Made by a program: the position numbers and the translations under genes. From Butyriboletus loyo (lineage: Eukaryota; Basidiomycota; Agaricomycetes; Boletales; Boletaceae): a stretch of 43,831 nt of DNA. This document shows positions 32,565 through 43,748 of the stretch, in pieces. The stretch is from assembly GCA_038093515.1 (NCBI GenBank), contig JBBPSI010000203.1, positions 1 to 43,831 on the forward strand, read 5' to 3'. The notes beneath the pieces were generated by a model that was not told the origin of the DNA, made no database searches, and saw nothing but the letters and a program-made list of their open reading frames with translations. Every line of letters starts with the position of its first letter. Positions within the stretch are counted from its first letter, which is position 1.

Positions 32565-33869
32565 CTATCTTCCCTCGGTTTCGTTGCTTGCGGTTTCTGC
32601 GCCATCTACCTCAGCTGGACTAGGTTTTCGGTCGACTGGAGGTGGTGCTGGCGTTGCAAGTGACGTGCGCGACGACTGCGAAGTCGAAGGTCCATTTTGG
32701 TTGGGTGAGTTGGTAGCCGAGTTGGCTAGCCGCTGGTCCAGTGCCTTGAGAGCGAGTGCGCTGAGATTTAGGTTAGACACATCGTCATTCCTTAACAAAT
32801 AGTGTGCATACCGTCGCCGCTCAGCCTCTGCCCGAGCACCACCAGGAAGTTGGCTGTACCCAGACTCGATATCGTGAGCTACGGAAGTTGGAATCAAATG
32901 GAATCGCGTTGCTATTTTGTGGACGGCATTTCCAAGAGCCGATAAAGCGGGACTAGAAACGACATGTCAACATACCAATGACCTTGGAGAGACCTCGAGG
33001 CTCACTGGAGGAAAGGGGGGAACCAACTCGTGAGGGCGAATGTTTCGCTCCTGTCTCCGTAGACGCTGGTGCCATTGCTAATGTCTGCGTTGCGCTTATA
33101 GAAGCGCAGATATATCCACGAGACAAACCAGCCAAACTGGATGACGATATACGGACATTGGAAACCAATGATCGTCATGACAGTGGAAAAGGTCAGATAC
33201 GCCATTGGTAATGTCTGCAGGAGATATAGATCAACGAAGCACGTAGAACACAGAATGATCGCATACCTTGACGCGCACTCTAAAAAAACCGAGGGTCTGT
33301 ACTTGGTGTTCTGGTATCAGTTGCGTAAATGCAACCAATACACTGATGAAGAGTGCCATTTGGCCGTGATACTGCATGCCATACCTGACAAGGCTAAGAG
33401 GGTGATCGACTGGGCGTCATGGACTCTTACAGGAATAAGTCCGCGTTTCTGGTGGCGAGGAACTCAATCCAATTGAAGACAAACGCGATGAGATTTGGCA
33501 CTGTAACACAGACGACGATAAACTTCAACGTCTCCACTGTGCCCCACAACCGCTCAAAGTAACGTAACGAGGCTGGTATGACAGCCATTGTCACGAATAG
33601 CTGCGAAGCATAAGCACGTAGGAGAGGCGAGGCCGTGGAGAGCAACCCACCTCGATGATGCTGACTTCGACCAAAGCGGAGGTGGCAAAGGTCCATGGGT
33701 AGAAGAGGCTAGAGCCTGGCACAAGGGTTAGCCATGGTATGTAGACGGATCCTGTGGACCACCAGATCCAGAAGTACAAGGAAGTAGCGGCAATGGTAGC
33801 AGCTGCAAAGCCGCGTGTGACTGGGGGTATTGAAGTAAGATATTGGAATGGTGTGGATAAAATGGCCAT
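32565..33869 (-). CDS. TMEM115/DUF1751 rhomboid-like Golgi membrane protein
   Basis: TMEM115 is a Golgi protein with a rhomboid-like fold but no protease residues; it affects retrograde transport and in animals associates with COG. The first exon (MAILSTPFQYLTSIPPVTRG) leads into membrane helices. The signature WLTLVPGSSLFYPWTFATSA lies near 33740-33680. The next exons give RYFERLWGTVETLKFIVVCV, YGMQYHGQMALFISVLVAFT (33400) and MAYLTFSTVMTIIGFQCPYI (33205). The cytosolic tail has RRRYAHYLLRNDDVSNLNLS, then ALALKALDQRL, and ends ETEGR-stop at 32565. It sits next to COG1, and the human relatives of these two proteins act in the same pathway. The gene is divergent from FAM32A with 142 bp between starts. 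Confidence 0.87.
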
Positions 33870-34011
33870 TCGAAGCAGCTAATGGGTCATGGAAATGATA
33901 CCAGTGCCCACTCTCAAAGCTCACTGGCCCAAATGACTTGTTTGTCTGTGTTTGTTTCAAAGCACTCAAAGGTTGAGTTACGTCAGCTAGCCCTCTTCCC
34001 TTCCCGCTCTC

Positions 34012-34561
34012 ATGGCCGACTACGACTTCCGTCCCGGAGGTTCGCTCAAGCTCAAGGGGGGTGTTGCGGATGGAGGCATCGTCAAGAAGTATGTCTCTCT
34101 TGCTGGTCACCATGGTTGACAATGTCTCAGATCATCAGGAAGAAGAAATCGAAATCAAAATCGAAACTTGACGACGTAAAGGAGCGGGATCGCGAACGAG
34201 TGAAGGAGTTCTTGTTGAGCGAAGACATCGATTCTACTCCAGGTTCCGCATCCGGGAGCAACCGTGCTTCCCCCTCGCTCTCCAACGGAAACGAGAGGAA
34301 AACAGATGCCGAGAGGCGGTTCGAGGAAGCACAGCGCCGCAGAGTAAGCTTCAGACTGATGTTCTTCGCCATGCGCTAATCATATTACAGCTTTCGGCAA
34401 AGGTAGCCAAGATAGTACACAAGACGCACAAGGATCGCGTCAATGAATTCAACGCCAAGCTGGAATTGCTCAGCGAGCACCACGACATTCCAAAGGTCCG
34501 TTTGTGAAATTTGTGGTCCGTGCATGCTCTCACGGCATTTCCACAGGTTGGCCCAGGATAA
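34012..34561 (+). CDS. FAM32A-like protein
   Basis: Human FAM32A is a small basic nuclear protein that enters the active site of step-2 spliceosomes. Four exons give MADYDFRPGGSLKLKGGVAD (matching the family's PLKLKG motif), a Lys-rich run KKKSKSKSKLDD, a variable Ser-rich linker, then AKIVHKTHKDRVNEFNAKLE and LLSEHHDIPKVGPG-stop. The THKxRVxxFNxxLxxLxEHxDIPKVGPG end is the family hallmark. The introns are about 53-60 nt; the first acceptor chosen (ATCATCAG) keeps the Lys-rich frame. Length about 115 residues, usual for the family. Confidence 0.92.
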
Positions 34562-34849
34562 GACCCGCGTGAATCGCGTCGAGCGCCTCACCCTCTGAAA
34601 AGTGTGGTTCCGCAGTGGTCTATTGTGCCAAGCTGTGGGGGTTGCTGTGTGCTATATCCACATTTCGTGCATTCGTGTACTCGCGCATTGTATCGGACGA
34701 GGAATGTAAAGGTGTTCGGAAAGCTCCAGGGGTCACGTATTGTCAAGTATTTGTTGTGCTGGCTTTTGATATAAGTAGTTACGGAGACACGGCTCATAAA
34801 TCCGCGACTTCTCTTGACCCTTTTCCTTCACCTTCAACTCAACTGCATC

Positions 34850-36942
34850 ATGTCAGTTGCACCGCAGGCTGAGAAGAAAGGTCATATCTGCCCACCCTCC
34901 GATGCCCACCATCCCGCAGATAGATGGGAATCACTCTATGTGTATTCGTTTATTTGCAAGTTCACCAGCCTGCGCTCAAAGGTCGAGGGCTTGGACACAC
35001 CGATGGAGTGAGTGTTCATTCGCTTGAATCTGTATCAAATCCCCCTTGCCACAACTCTCGATTTCACCCGATGGCAGTTTCGAAAACGCCCTCTTGATAC
35101 CAGGGGCAGACCCTATACTTTCCAAGATACTCCAACAATTCATACTAAACCTGCGTCCACAAACGCGTAATTTGAGGTATGTACGCTTCTGTAGTTCGTG
35201 CGGACCATGGAGAACGTTTCGGGGTTCTGCTAGTGTGGATCAGATATCGTCAACTCTCTCCACCGTCCTTTTCGATGCTTTCAAGACTTCGGAGAGGACC
35301 GTTTTTTGGGATGATGAACGAGGAGCGAACGTGGACCCCTTTGCCAACTTGCAAGGCGGTTTTTTTGCCGCTGATTGGGCCCTGAAAGTGGGTTTGCTCC
35401 CATAACAATGCCAAATACCCCCTAAACGCGTAACATTGGATCGGAAACAGCTCAAAATCCTGCGTTTACTTGTGGACGTGCAGCTCGCGCATTCGACTGA
35501 GGTAAAGAACACTATCGATCGCGCTTGGGGCGTGACACAACATAAGCATAAGAAAAAAGACCCCATAAATGCCCCACCAGACGCATCCGATGCCAAGAGT
35601 CAAGAGAGGCTGCAGCTCGTTCCGCTGGGACAGGACAGTTCAAGAAAGCGCTACTGGGTTGCGGATGGTCCGTGTGTCCTTCATTTCGTTGTCCTCGCCC
35701 CACGTCGTATTTGTGTATATTTGGTGTGAAGCCGCATTTTTGGGGCCCCTTTGATATCCGGCATCAGCCGTCTTTCATGGATTTCCGCTGACTGCCGTTC
35801 TGATCTATCTTAGATTCACCGCGGATATATGTGTCGACTAATCCTTGGAAGATCACGGCGACGTTCCAGACCATTTCCTCCACGCGCGAGGAATACCTGG
35901 CAGTCATCGAAACACTCAAGGCAACAGCCCTTCAAACCAACAAGAAGAGTAAGATAGAGCAGGCTCACTTGGCATTAATTGAAGCACTGGAAAATCGGGT
36001 CGATGTTATAAGTGCCGAACTAGCGGTGAGTTATCCCTTCGTGGACAGAAGGAGGTAGACAGTGGAAGGAACGTGTGACCTGATCGCTAACTTGACGTGC
36101 AGCGCGTGCAAAGGGTCCGCCGAAAATTTGAACAAAAGCAGGTCCTCATGGCTCAGGCTGAGATCAGGGAAACACGGACACGACGCCAGACACGGCGTCC
36201 AGACTACGTGTACAATGACGTGGAAAGTGGCGAGGTTGGTCACTTGCTTTAGGTTCATATCAATCTCATTGCTAATTTAATCTTGTTTTACAAGGACGAT
36301 GCTGATGAATACAAGGTCGACGATGAGAACGACGATGACGACGCTTTTGACCACGATGATTTCCTTAATTCCCGCCCGGAGACGCGGGGTAGACGTCGAG
36401 CAGCTGGCATACCTCCTCAACGGAGGTCTACGAGAGTCACAAGAGGTAAACTTGGCTCACCTGATTTTTCTGCGCAAGAATGGCGGGGGGAAAGACGGTC
36501 GAGTCGCTTGGGAGCTTCGGAAGACATGCAGCTGGAGCGTCTACCGAAACGTGCGCGGACAGAGGATAGCACGACAAGCTCTGGTTCCGTGGGGGTGTCT
36601 GGCTCCGAGGTAGTTCCCCCAGAGAGCGAGCAAAGAGTTAGGAATGAAGGCGCTGCCGCGATCAAACCAAACGAGATCCCTGCGGAACAAGTAAACGGGA
36701 AGAAGAAAAGCAAGTTTTGGTACTACGCGGTGGAGCCCATCGCGAGACCCAGTCGGTCATCCATACTCGGTAGCAAAATTCTGGCGACTACGAACGGAAA
36801 TGGACACGACGACGCTCGTAACGGTTGGCTGCCTTTGGGGCGCGAAGCCAACAATGGGATGGATGTGGATAGATGTATGGATGAACCCCGGCCTTCATTC
36901 GCGGAGCAGGCGCAGCATCCGCTGCAGTCTGGTGGTGATTGA
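34850..36942 (+). CDS. WHIM-domain chromatin-remodelling-associated protein
   Basis: Looks like a DDT/WHIM-type protein of the sort that pairs with ISWI remodellers. Exons in order give HPADRWESLYVYSFICKFTS (34920), ILSKILQQFILNLRPQTRNL, SSTLSTVLFDAFKTSERTVF then WDDERGANVDPFANLQGG (35265-35360), LKILRLLVDVQLAHSTEVKN (WHIM1-like helix with LL.D), and RKRYWVADDSPRIYVSTNPW (WHIM2-like, across an intron at 35668-35814). A helical stretch and a basic segment (RVRRKFEQKQVLMAQAEIRE) follow. Then come a long acidic Asp run (36300-36365) and a disordered basic tail with likely nuclear signals (RRRAAGIPPQRRSTR; PKRAR). About seven introns. The precise orthologue (Itc1, Ioc3, RSF1/CECR2-like) cannot be chosen from sequence alone. 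It lies 224 bp upstream of MIP. Confidence 0.72.
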
Positions 36943-37165
36943 TGATGAGCCTGATATTTGGCATTGCGTTTGATGGCAGTGTATATTTCATACCACGCAC
37001 TAGTATTTTTGGTTGAAGCAGCATAGTCTACCCATTACATTTATCGTCGGCATATGTTATATATCGTACGAGCTGATCCTAGCAGATATTTCTCCCAGGC
37101 GAGATTTTCCTAATTGGTCGAGTGTGGTCGGAGGTGGCAAAGAGCACTCGTGGTCCGACGTCGCG

Positions 37166-39629
37166 ATGTTTGCGCGAACGACTGAAAATGTTTTGCGCAA
37201 AATATCCCGTCCGACCCGCAGCTTTCTCGCTCGTCCTCGCACCTTCCACTGCCGAGCAACCACCCTGGTGACCATCCCTCCTTCCTCGGACGATGCAAAC
37301 CTCGTCTCTCTTTTCGATCAACCTCAAAATGGCAGGCAGTCACGACCACTCTCCCTCTCAGGCATCTTCCAGCACCCAGAGTTGACCACCCCTGCAGCCT
37401 TCAAATCTCTGACCGAGTCTACCCTCGTACGCGCACAATTATTGACCGAGCGCATTTTACGCGCCAACCAATCACGACGCGAGCTCTTTAAGGTGGTCAA
37501 GAACCTGGACAGGCTCAGCGACCTGCTATGTGGCGTAATCGACCTTGCAGAGCTTCTTCGAAACGCGCACCCTGACCCTCACTGGGTTCAGTGCGCCAAC
37601 GACAGCTACGAGAAACTCTGCGAGTACATGAATGTACTCAACACCCATGTTGGTCTCTACGAGGCGAGTCGATGTCTTCTCTCACCAGTGGTTCCTAATG
37701 TCGTCATAGATTCTGCACACGGTTCTTCATGACCCCGAAGTCGTTCAGTCTCTCAGTCAGGAGGCTTTGCAGACAGCCTTGATTTTCTGGAGGGACTTTG
37801 AGAAATCCGCCATCAAATTACCTCCAGAACAGAGAGAGCGATTTGTTTCGTTGTCTTCCGAAATCCTCACCCTTGGCCACGAGTTCGTCACACAGGCGTC
37901 TGCCCCGCGTCCCCCAGCCGTCATCGAACCGTCGGAATTAGATGGTCTAAAAGACGAGGGGATGGGCACAAGGCTCCGTCGTCAGGCGTGGTCTACTCAG
38001 AAGAGTCTCCTTGTATATCCTGACTCTCACCAAGCACATATGATCATGACATCTGCTCCCAACGAATCCCCACGACAAAAGCTCCACATGGCTGCACATA
38101 CCAGTAGTCAACGACAGATAGAATGTTTAGAGCGATTGTTGCACGCACGCGCGCAGCTCGCCCGACTTGTTGGGTGGGATAGCTATGCCAGTATGACTCT
38201 CAATGACAAGATGGCTAAAACACCGGGTGAGCAATATTTGACGAATACTTTCCTGACATGCATTAACCAATCCCAGAAAACGTCCGACAGTTTTTGGATA
38301 CATCCCTAGATCGGACAACTATCCATGCTCGTAGTGCATTGCATACACTCAGATTACGGAAACAATCACATCTCAATACTCTGACACTTCCTATTATACA
38401 AGCTTGGGATAGATCTTTCTATTGCCCGCCTGAACCTCCCGAACCTCCGGTACCATTACCCCCCCTTTCTCTCGGACGCGTTTTCATGGGCCTGTCACGG
38501 CTCTTCAAGCATATCTATGGCATATCGTTGCAGCCGGCTGAAGTGGCCTCTGGCGAGGTCTGGCATTCCGACGTCCACAAACTTGAAGTAGTGGACGAAG
38601 ATTCCGGCGTCATTGGATGGATATATCCCGACCTTTTTGCTCGAAACGGGAAGTCGTGCGGCGCAGCCCACTACACGGTTCGCTGTTCCCGGCGGACGGA
38701 CGATGACGACGAAAGCGGTGACCTCACAGTCGAAGGTACCGAGGAGTTGCTTGCTCCTTCACAAAGCTTTGAGGCTGTGAAGCGGCACAAGCTGCGTGGC
38801 ATGTATGGAGAGTACCAGCTTCCTTTGGTCGTCCTCTTGTGTGGATTCACTCGCCCCACGATCGCCCGCGGACCCACATGTCTAGAATGGCACGAGGTGC
38901 AGACCCTATTTCACGAAATGGGTCATGCCATACATTGTAGGTCATTTTCGCTGCATATTTATCATCAGTGGTGCTAATGATAATGATGATGATGATGCCG
39001 TAGCTATGATCGGTCGAACAGAGTATCACAACGTTGCCGGCACCCGCTGCGCAACTGATTTCGTGGAGCTGCCATCCATCCTCATGGAATACTTTCTCAA
39101 TTCGCCCAAAGTCCTCTCCCTCTTCGAAACGGATGGTTCCTCGATTTCAAGTCAGACTGGGAATCACCACGAGGATCCGTGCACGTTTATCGACACGCAC
39201 GGTACCATCTTGCTCTCTGTACTAGATCAGATGTATCACTCCCCCGCCGCTCTCGAACCAGGCTTCAATTCAACGGCTGCCCTTGCGAACCTGTACAACA
39301 CGCGCGGCCTCATCCCTCACGCAGTAGGAACGTCTTTCCAGACCCAGTTTGCTCACTTGTATGGGTACGGGGCGACGTACTATTCCTATTTGTTCGATCG
39401 CGCGATCGCATCGCGTGTCTGGCGGAAGGTTTTCTCGAACGAGCCACTGAATCGCGAATTGGGAGAAAAGTATAAAGCAGAGATTCTACGATTCGGTGGT
39501 GGCAAGGACCCTTGGCAGATGCTTGGTGCATTGTTGGACGCACCGCGTCTTCAGGTGGGCGACGAGGAGGCTATGCGAGAAGTTGGGAGATGGAGGGTAG
39601 AGGATGGACCTGTATCGGAGCGACACTAG
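37166..39629 (+). CDS. MIP: mitochondrial intermediate peptidase (M3 zinc peptidase)
   Basis: Removes an octapeptide from a subset of imported proteins after the matrix processing peptidase. The N-terminus [20 protein letters not shown] has the basic character of a mitochondrial presequence, and the start at 37166 is the first Met of that segment. The zinc motif HEMGH (FHEMGHAIH) lies at 38915-38936 and is split from the following [20 protein letters not shown] by a 67-nt intron (38937-39003). The third zinc ligand is expected in [11 protein letters not shown] just after. Other M3 marks are [17 protein letters not shown] and [19 protein letters not shown]. Three clear introns occur (near 37665-37710, 38226-38277 and 38937-39003). 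MIP is the standard flanking gene of the HD mating-type locus in Agaricomycetes; here it is convergent with HD1, 292 bp apart. Confidence 0.96.
38983..38997. repeat. (ATG)n microsatellite in a MIP intron
   Basis: Five ATG units inside the intron that follows the HEMGH codons, a few bases before the 3' splice site. Confidence 0.85.
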
Positions 39630-39921
39630 TACACTACTGGTTTTTTGAGTTTAGCTGGTTGAAGACATGTTGCGTCAACACCGAATACTTTTGTTATTGT
39701 CATTGGTATTTCAAGGGACAATTATGGAGAGCAACAAGTATACAAAAAGTGATGTCGATGACTCGGAAGGACAGGAATGATATGCGATCGTGAACAGATG
39801 CAAGGGAATGTGAAGGAAAAATACATATTTGAATAACGATATGTGGTCTAATGCTGGAAACGAGATATTTATCTTGGTGAACAGTCAACACCTTTACTTG
39901 GCTGATAGATAGTGTCTGCAC

Positions 39922-42054
39922 TCACATGACTACACCTTCTGCCTGCAACTCTTGCTCCATCAGCCGAACCGCCTCTTGCATGGCATGCAATTGGTGCAGT
40001 TTTGCTTGTTTCGATGCGAAATCCCCTTGAGAATTAACAGTGGGCATAACATGAGGTAACTGTAGAATAGAGAGATCAATCTCTGGTAAAGATTGAGAGT
40101 CGGTGGGGTATTGGGAAAATGTAGAGTAGGTGGTAGGTTGATAAGCGTCTGAGTCATTAAGAAGCGACGTCCAATCTATGTTGATCTGCGAGATATCGGG
40201 TATCGATGGGTCGAGAGATGGTGTATAAGGACCGCTAGTTACACCGGTTAGAGGCGCACTCTTCGAGGGAGTAACGAATGTATCGCCCCCAATAGATTGT
40301 AGCAAGCTCTCGAAGTCGGATAAATCGGTTGGTACAGAGATCTGAGTATCTGCCGTTGCTAAAGATATCAAACATCAGTTACAGCTTAGTAGGTGGATGT
40401 AGACGCTACTCACAAGCAGGCAGGCACTTTGGTGTGCATTTCGGATTTCCGGGGATACTGTAGTCTTTAAATAGTTTCACCTCCCATGACGCAGAAAAGT
40501 CTGGCTCGATACCGTCAACGGGAGGTGGGATAGCGAAAAGAGCATCAAAATTGGTACTGAACCAAGCATCAATGGAATATTCATTCTCGACATGGGAAGG
40601 GGGCAGAGGATCCGATGCAGCGTGAAGACGGGGGGGACCAGCGACTACACCACACGGATGCTTGGGGATGCCGATAGCGTCCGCATCAGATAGACGTCGC
40701 TTGCGGGGTGGTAGTACTTTATTCATGTCGGACTGGGTGGAATGTACAGAGGAAAATTCAAGCAAACCATGTTCCAATGGGTCGTTAACACCATCCGTGC
40801 TTGATGGTGGCGACGGAAGACATGTCCCAGATGTTATAGACGCGCTAAGAACGGGAAATCATGAAATCTAGGTTGCGGTAAAGACCACGGAACATACCGT
40901 AATCGTTTGATAGGCCGCCCGGTAGTGGAGGATGGTTGGTTGGCTGGCTCCATTAATGACTGACGGCGTTTAAAGCCGACAATAGTTGGAAGCACCACAT
41001 CCTCCTCTTCTTCGCTCTGATCCGTCAGAGAGTCGTTGAGGGTGAGTACATGGTGTGCTTTCCTGTATCGGTCTGACGAAGGACATGAATCTCGAGCTGA
41101 CCGCGAATTCTGCGTGCCAGATACGTGAGATGTTCGCGTTTCCCTTTCCAAATCCTTCACAGAATTCATTTCCTCAGCTTGACGGCATTCTCCATGCTCA
41201 ATGAACCTCCTATCTTCCTCTGTCGTATCCTTCACTACGGCATCCAAATCACCTGCGAGGGCGCTCCTGGCAAAGGTGGATGAATAGAGGCCCTCTGCCG
41301 CAACTTTCATAGCGATTAAGGTGTGTGTAACTTCGGGAGACAGCATGCGCTGCGGGTCTTCCTTTACCAGTGCGCGATAAGCCGCATCAATCATGTCGGC
41401 CCTACAATTGGAGAAATGCTCACGGCAGAGAGTCGTCCAACCGATGCGCCGACGAGCATTGATGAACCAGGAGTTGATGGAAGAAACCTGGCAAGATGAC
41501 GCAGCTGCAATCTGAGCCTTGACTTCCGCAGAGGGGTACGGATTGTATAAGTTGTCGAGAAGCCATCGATACACAGCGGCAAGGAACAGAGGGAATGAAC
41601 TTTGCGCGTTCAGAGGTGGTGTTGGAGGAAATGTCTCGGGGCAAGGCATGGTTGCCGACTGCGCGTTGAGGTTCAGAACATTCATCTGGTGAACCATGGC
41701 ATCAAAATCGTCGCGCAACTGAGATGCGATACTGTCTTCCTTGTGTTTGACATCCAAAAAACAGCCTGCGATGCCCGAAATACGAGTAGCAACGAAGTGA
41801 ACGAGGGAAAAAGTTTCGTTAACATTGGTTCCTTTCTCCGATGCTAAAGACAGGTGATCTGGAAGTGCAGACCATGTTTGATGGTACGAAGCAAGCGTAT
41901 TTGAGCCACTCAGCAAGGCAGCCAAGAAATCGCTCTCGGCGAGGTAAAGCCTTTGAGACAAGTCGACGTCGTGCATGGTAAGTGGCGTGTGCGAGTTCGA
42001 TGCAACATGGACTTTGTTTGACCAGCATGGTTTACTAGCGGACAATGCGGACAT
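39922..42054 (-). CDS. HD1: HD1 homeodomain mating-type transcription factor
   Basis: TALE-class homeodomain partner of the MAT-A (HD) locus; with a compatible HD2 from the other mate it forms the heterodimer that starts dikaryon development. Three exons (42054-40898, 40844-40414, 40358-39922) with introns of 53 and 55 nt give exactly 675 codons including the stop, so 674 residues. The homeodomain spans about residues 145-207: WLLDNLYNPYPSAEVKAQIA followed by recognition helix WFINARRR (196-203). The preceding N-terminal region (1-140) is where allelic specificity and dimerisation reside in this family. Two basic clusters (RPIKRLR before the first intron; PPRKRRLSD in exon 2) are likely nuclear signals, as usual for HD1. 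The C-terminal region is Ser/Pro/Asp-rich, compatible with transactivation, and ends with a helix rich in Gln/Glu. It diverges from HD2 with 119 bp between start codons. Confidence 0.94.
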
Positions 42055-42173
42055 TGAATTGCAGTGTATTATGTAAACACAAAGGCATCAAGTCCCTGTT
42101 TCCTGCTTACTATGTTTGGCTGTCTCTTTGATTTCGTTCGTACCATCCTTTCGATCTCGTTCACCTACACAAC
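42055..42173. promoter_or_regulatory. bidirectional HD1-HD2 promoter
   Basis: A 119-bp region between the divergent start codons. It begins with a motif around the HD1 ATG (ACAATGCGGACATTGAAT, 42042-42059) and has TATGTAAACACAAAGG (42070-42085). Both segments recur in altered form about 1.6 kb away, at 43647-43689. In other mushrooms such shared promoters carry operators for repression by the HD1/HD2 heterodimer; no specific operator can be assigned here. Confidence 0.6.
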
Positions 42174-43396
42174 ATGGGATTGAAGTTGGACGACGCATAC
42201 ACCGCCCAGCTGCAAGTCATTCTGCGCATCGCTCATGGTCTAAGCGAAGCAGCTACGTTCCCCAGCCATCCCCCCGCCGTCATTGACTCGATCAGATTAC
42301 CGAGCCCATGTCTATTATTCCCCTCGAGGCAGGCGTTGGTCATGAAATCGTTTCTACAGCATCCCCTGCGTGCAGAAGAACTTAACACATCTAAGAGTCA
42401 ATCTCTGCGACACGGTGCAACATAGCAGAGCTTCTAGTCATTGCACCTGCATTGTCGCTGGCTCTATTGATCAGAAATGTTGTGTCAACCTCCACCGAAC
42501 TGTATCTTCGACGTCTTGAGCAGTGGAAAGATGAATATTCCAGCGTGTCAAGCAAGCATCGAATGCGCCACTCAAGGCTTCCCCAAAGAATGCTTCCAAC
42601 CACGTCAGTGAATTCCTCGTCCAGTTATAATGTTGTCCGACGTAGTCTGCAGAGATATAGGAATACTTTCGAAGAAAACCCATTCCCAACGCACGCAGAC
42701 AAAATGTTTCTCGCCAAAAAGTCGAATATGGAGTATAGACAAATCCATGTATGGGTGAGGGCTCTATTCGCCTAGTTGTCTCCGTTATTGATTGACTTTC
42801 ACCCTATTTAGTTTCAGAACCGCCGCAATCGTGTCAAAAAGGTGAGAAAACCTTTGAGAAAGAAGCTGATACGGGAGGGGGCAACGAAACCACTTGACAA
42901 ATTATACGAGCGCATGAAAGACTACATGGCTCACTCTGAGTCTCAAGTGCGAAAACCCTCCAAAGCGGTATCGTCAGAGGGAACAGTCGATGTAGGCTCT
43001 TCATCTATTTTATAAAACTACTGTTTTCATTTTTGATAGACGGAAACCGCGTGGAATAATGCGCAGAAGAATGCGTTTGGCTTGTCTTCGCCTCCCCGTC
43101 GTCTTACCCACCTACTTGTCATTACGATCCATTTCCCTGTAAAGGCGGTCCTGATTACTTCAGCAAGCCAGTACAGTGGAGATGCGTGCCAGATGGAAAA
43201 CGCCCGCTTCCCTCAACCTGGACCTAGTCGAGAAGTTTTCCCATTTGAATGTTCGAGACGAAACACGCTCCAAGGGGTCTTCCGGGCTGCAATCACACGC
43301 TGTGACAATTGCAATCGGAATCTGTGTTGGTATGGATCTGACTTCATGTCAAAGGCTGACTGCAAGAAGCGAACATCTGCATGTGGGCCTCTTTGA
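42174..43396 (+). CDS. HD2: HD2 homeodomain mating-type transcription factor
   Basis: Typical-class homeodomain partner of HD1. Exon 1 (42174-42338) encodes 55 residues beginning MGLKLDDAYTAQLQVILRIA. A 59-nt intron with a CTTAAC branch site leads to exon 2 (42398-42754), and a 57-nt intron splits the recognition helix: HVW, then FQNRRNRVKK in exon 3 (42812-42991). The homeodomain runs from about SLQRYRNTFEENPFPTHADK to FQNRRNRVKK; WFxNxRxR is intact. Exon 3 continues KPLDKLYERMKDYM. A likely 48-nt intron (42992-43039) opens exon 4. Frame 1 then reads TAWNNAQKNAFGLSSPP and runs to 43396, but another frame (GGPDYFSKPVQWRCVPDG, stop at 43227) looks more like a natural end. So the true 3' end is uncertain and a one-base frame slip near 43085-43110 is possible. 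Confidence 0.88.
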
Positions 43397-43641
43397 AAAG
43401 CAACTAGTAGTCGCTCTTTGCAAAAACTAGTAGCTGTTTAAATTGTATCCAAGTTGTTGTTCATGACTGTGGATCGGAAGGCCCTCCTAGTGCTGGAACT
43501 CTGACTCGGTGAGCAGATAGTGATAATTTCTTAAAAGGTAACCCGTTTTGTAATGGATATTGCGGACGTCTCAGTGGCAACATGACGGTGGCACATGGCT
43601 TCCGGTTCCTGTTTAAAAATTCAAGTTGATTGGCTCCTCTT
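43397..43641. other. spacer between HD2 and the second HD unit
   Basis: About 245 bp with no supported gene. A 91-codon open frame on the minus strand (43461-43736) has no homeodomain or HD1 resemblance. The left part probably contains the HD2 3' UTR. Confidence 0.4.
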
Positions 43642-43659
43642 TCAGAACAATGCGGGCAT
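43642..43659 (-). pseudogene. HD1-like start stub (truncated second HD1)
   Basis: On the minus strand, ATG at 43659 opens M-P-A-L-F then a stop at 43642. HD1 opens M-S-A-L-S, and the DNA around both ATGs is nearly identical (ACAATGCGG, A or G, CATTGAAT). Left of this stub no further HD1 similarity is visible, and only about 250-400 bp separate it from the end of HD2, too little for an HD1 gene of 2 kb. I read it as the remains of a second HD1 whose body was lost. A chance match or another start codon cannot be excluded by eye. Confidence 0.6.
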
Positions 43660-43748
43660 TGAATAGGCGCGATCACGTAAGCACAAGGGTAGTACTGACA
43701 GCTCATCAACTTACGTCGTTTCGCATTCACTCCCACTACCCTCTACTC

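Noticed and set aside
43461..43736. 91-codon minus-strand frame overlapping the second HD promoter, considered as HD1'
   Set aside because: It has no homeodomain, no resemblance to the HD1 N-terminus, and passes through the HD1-like ATG in a different frame.
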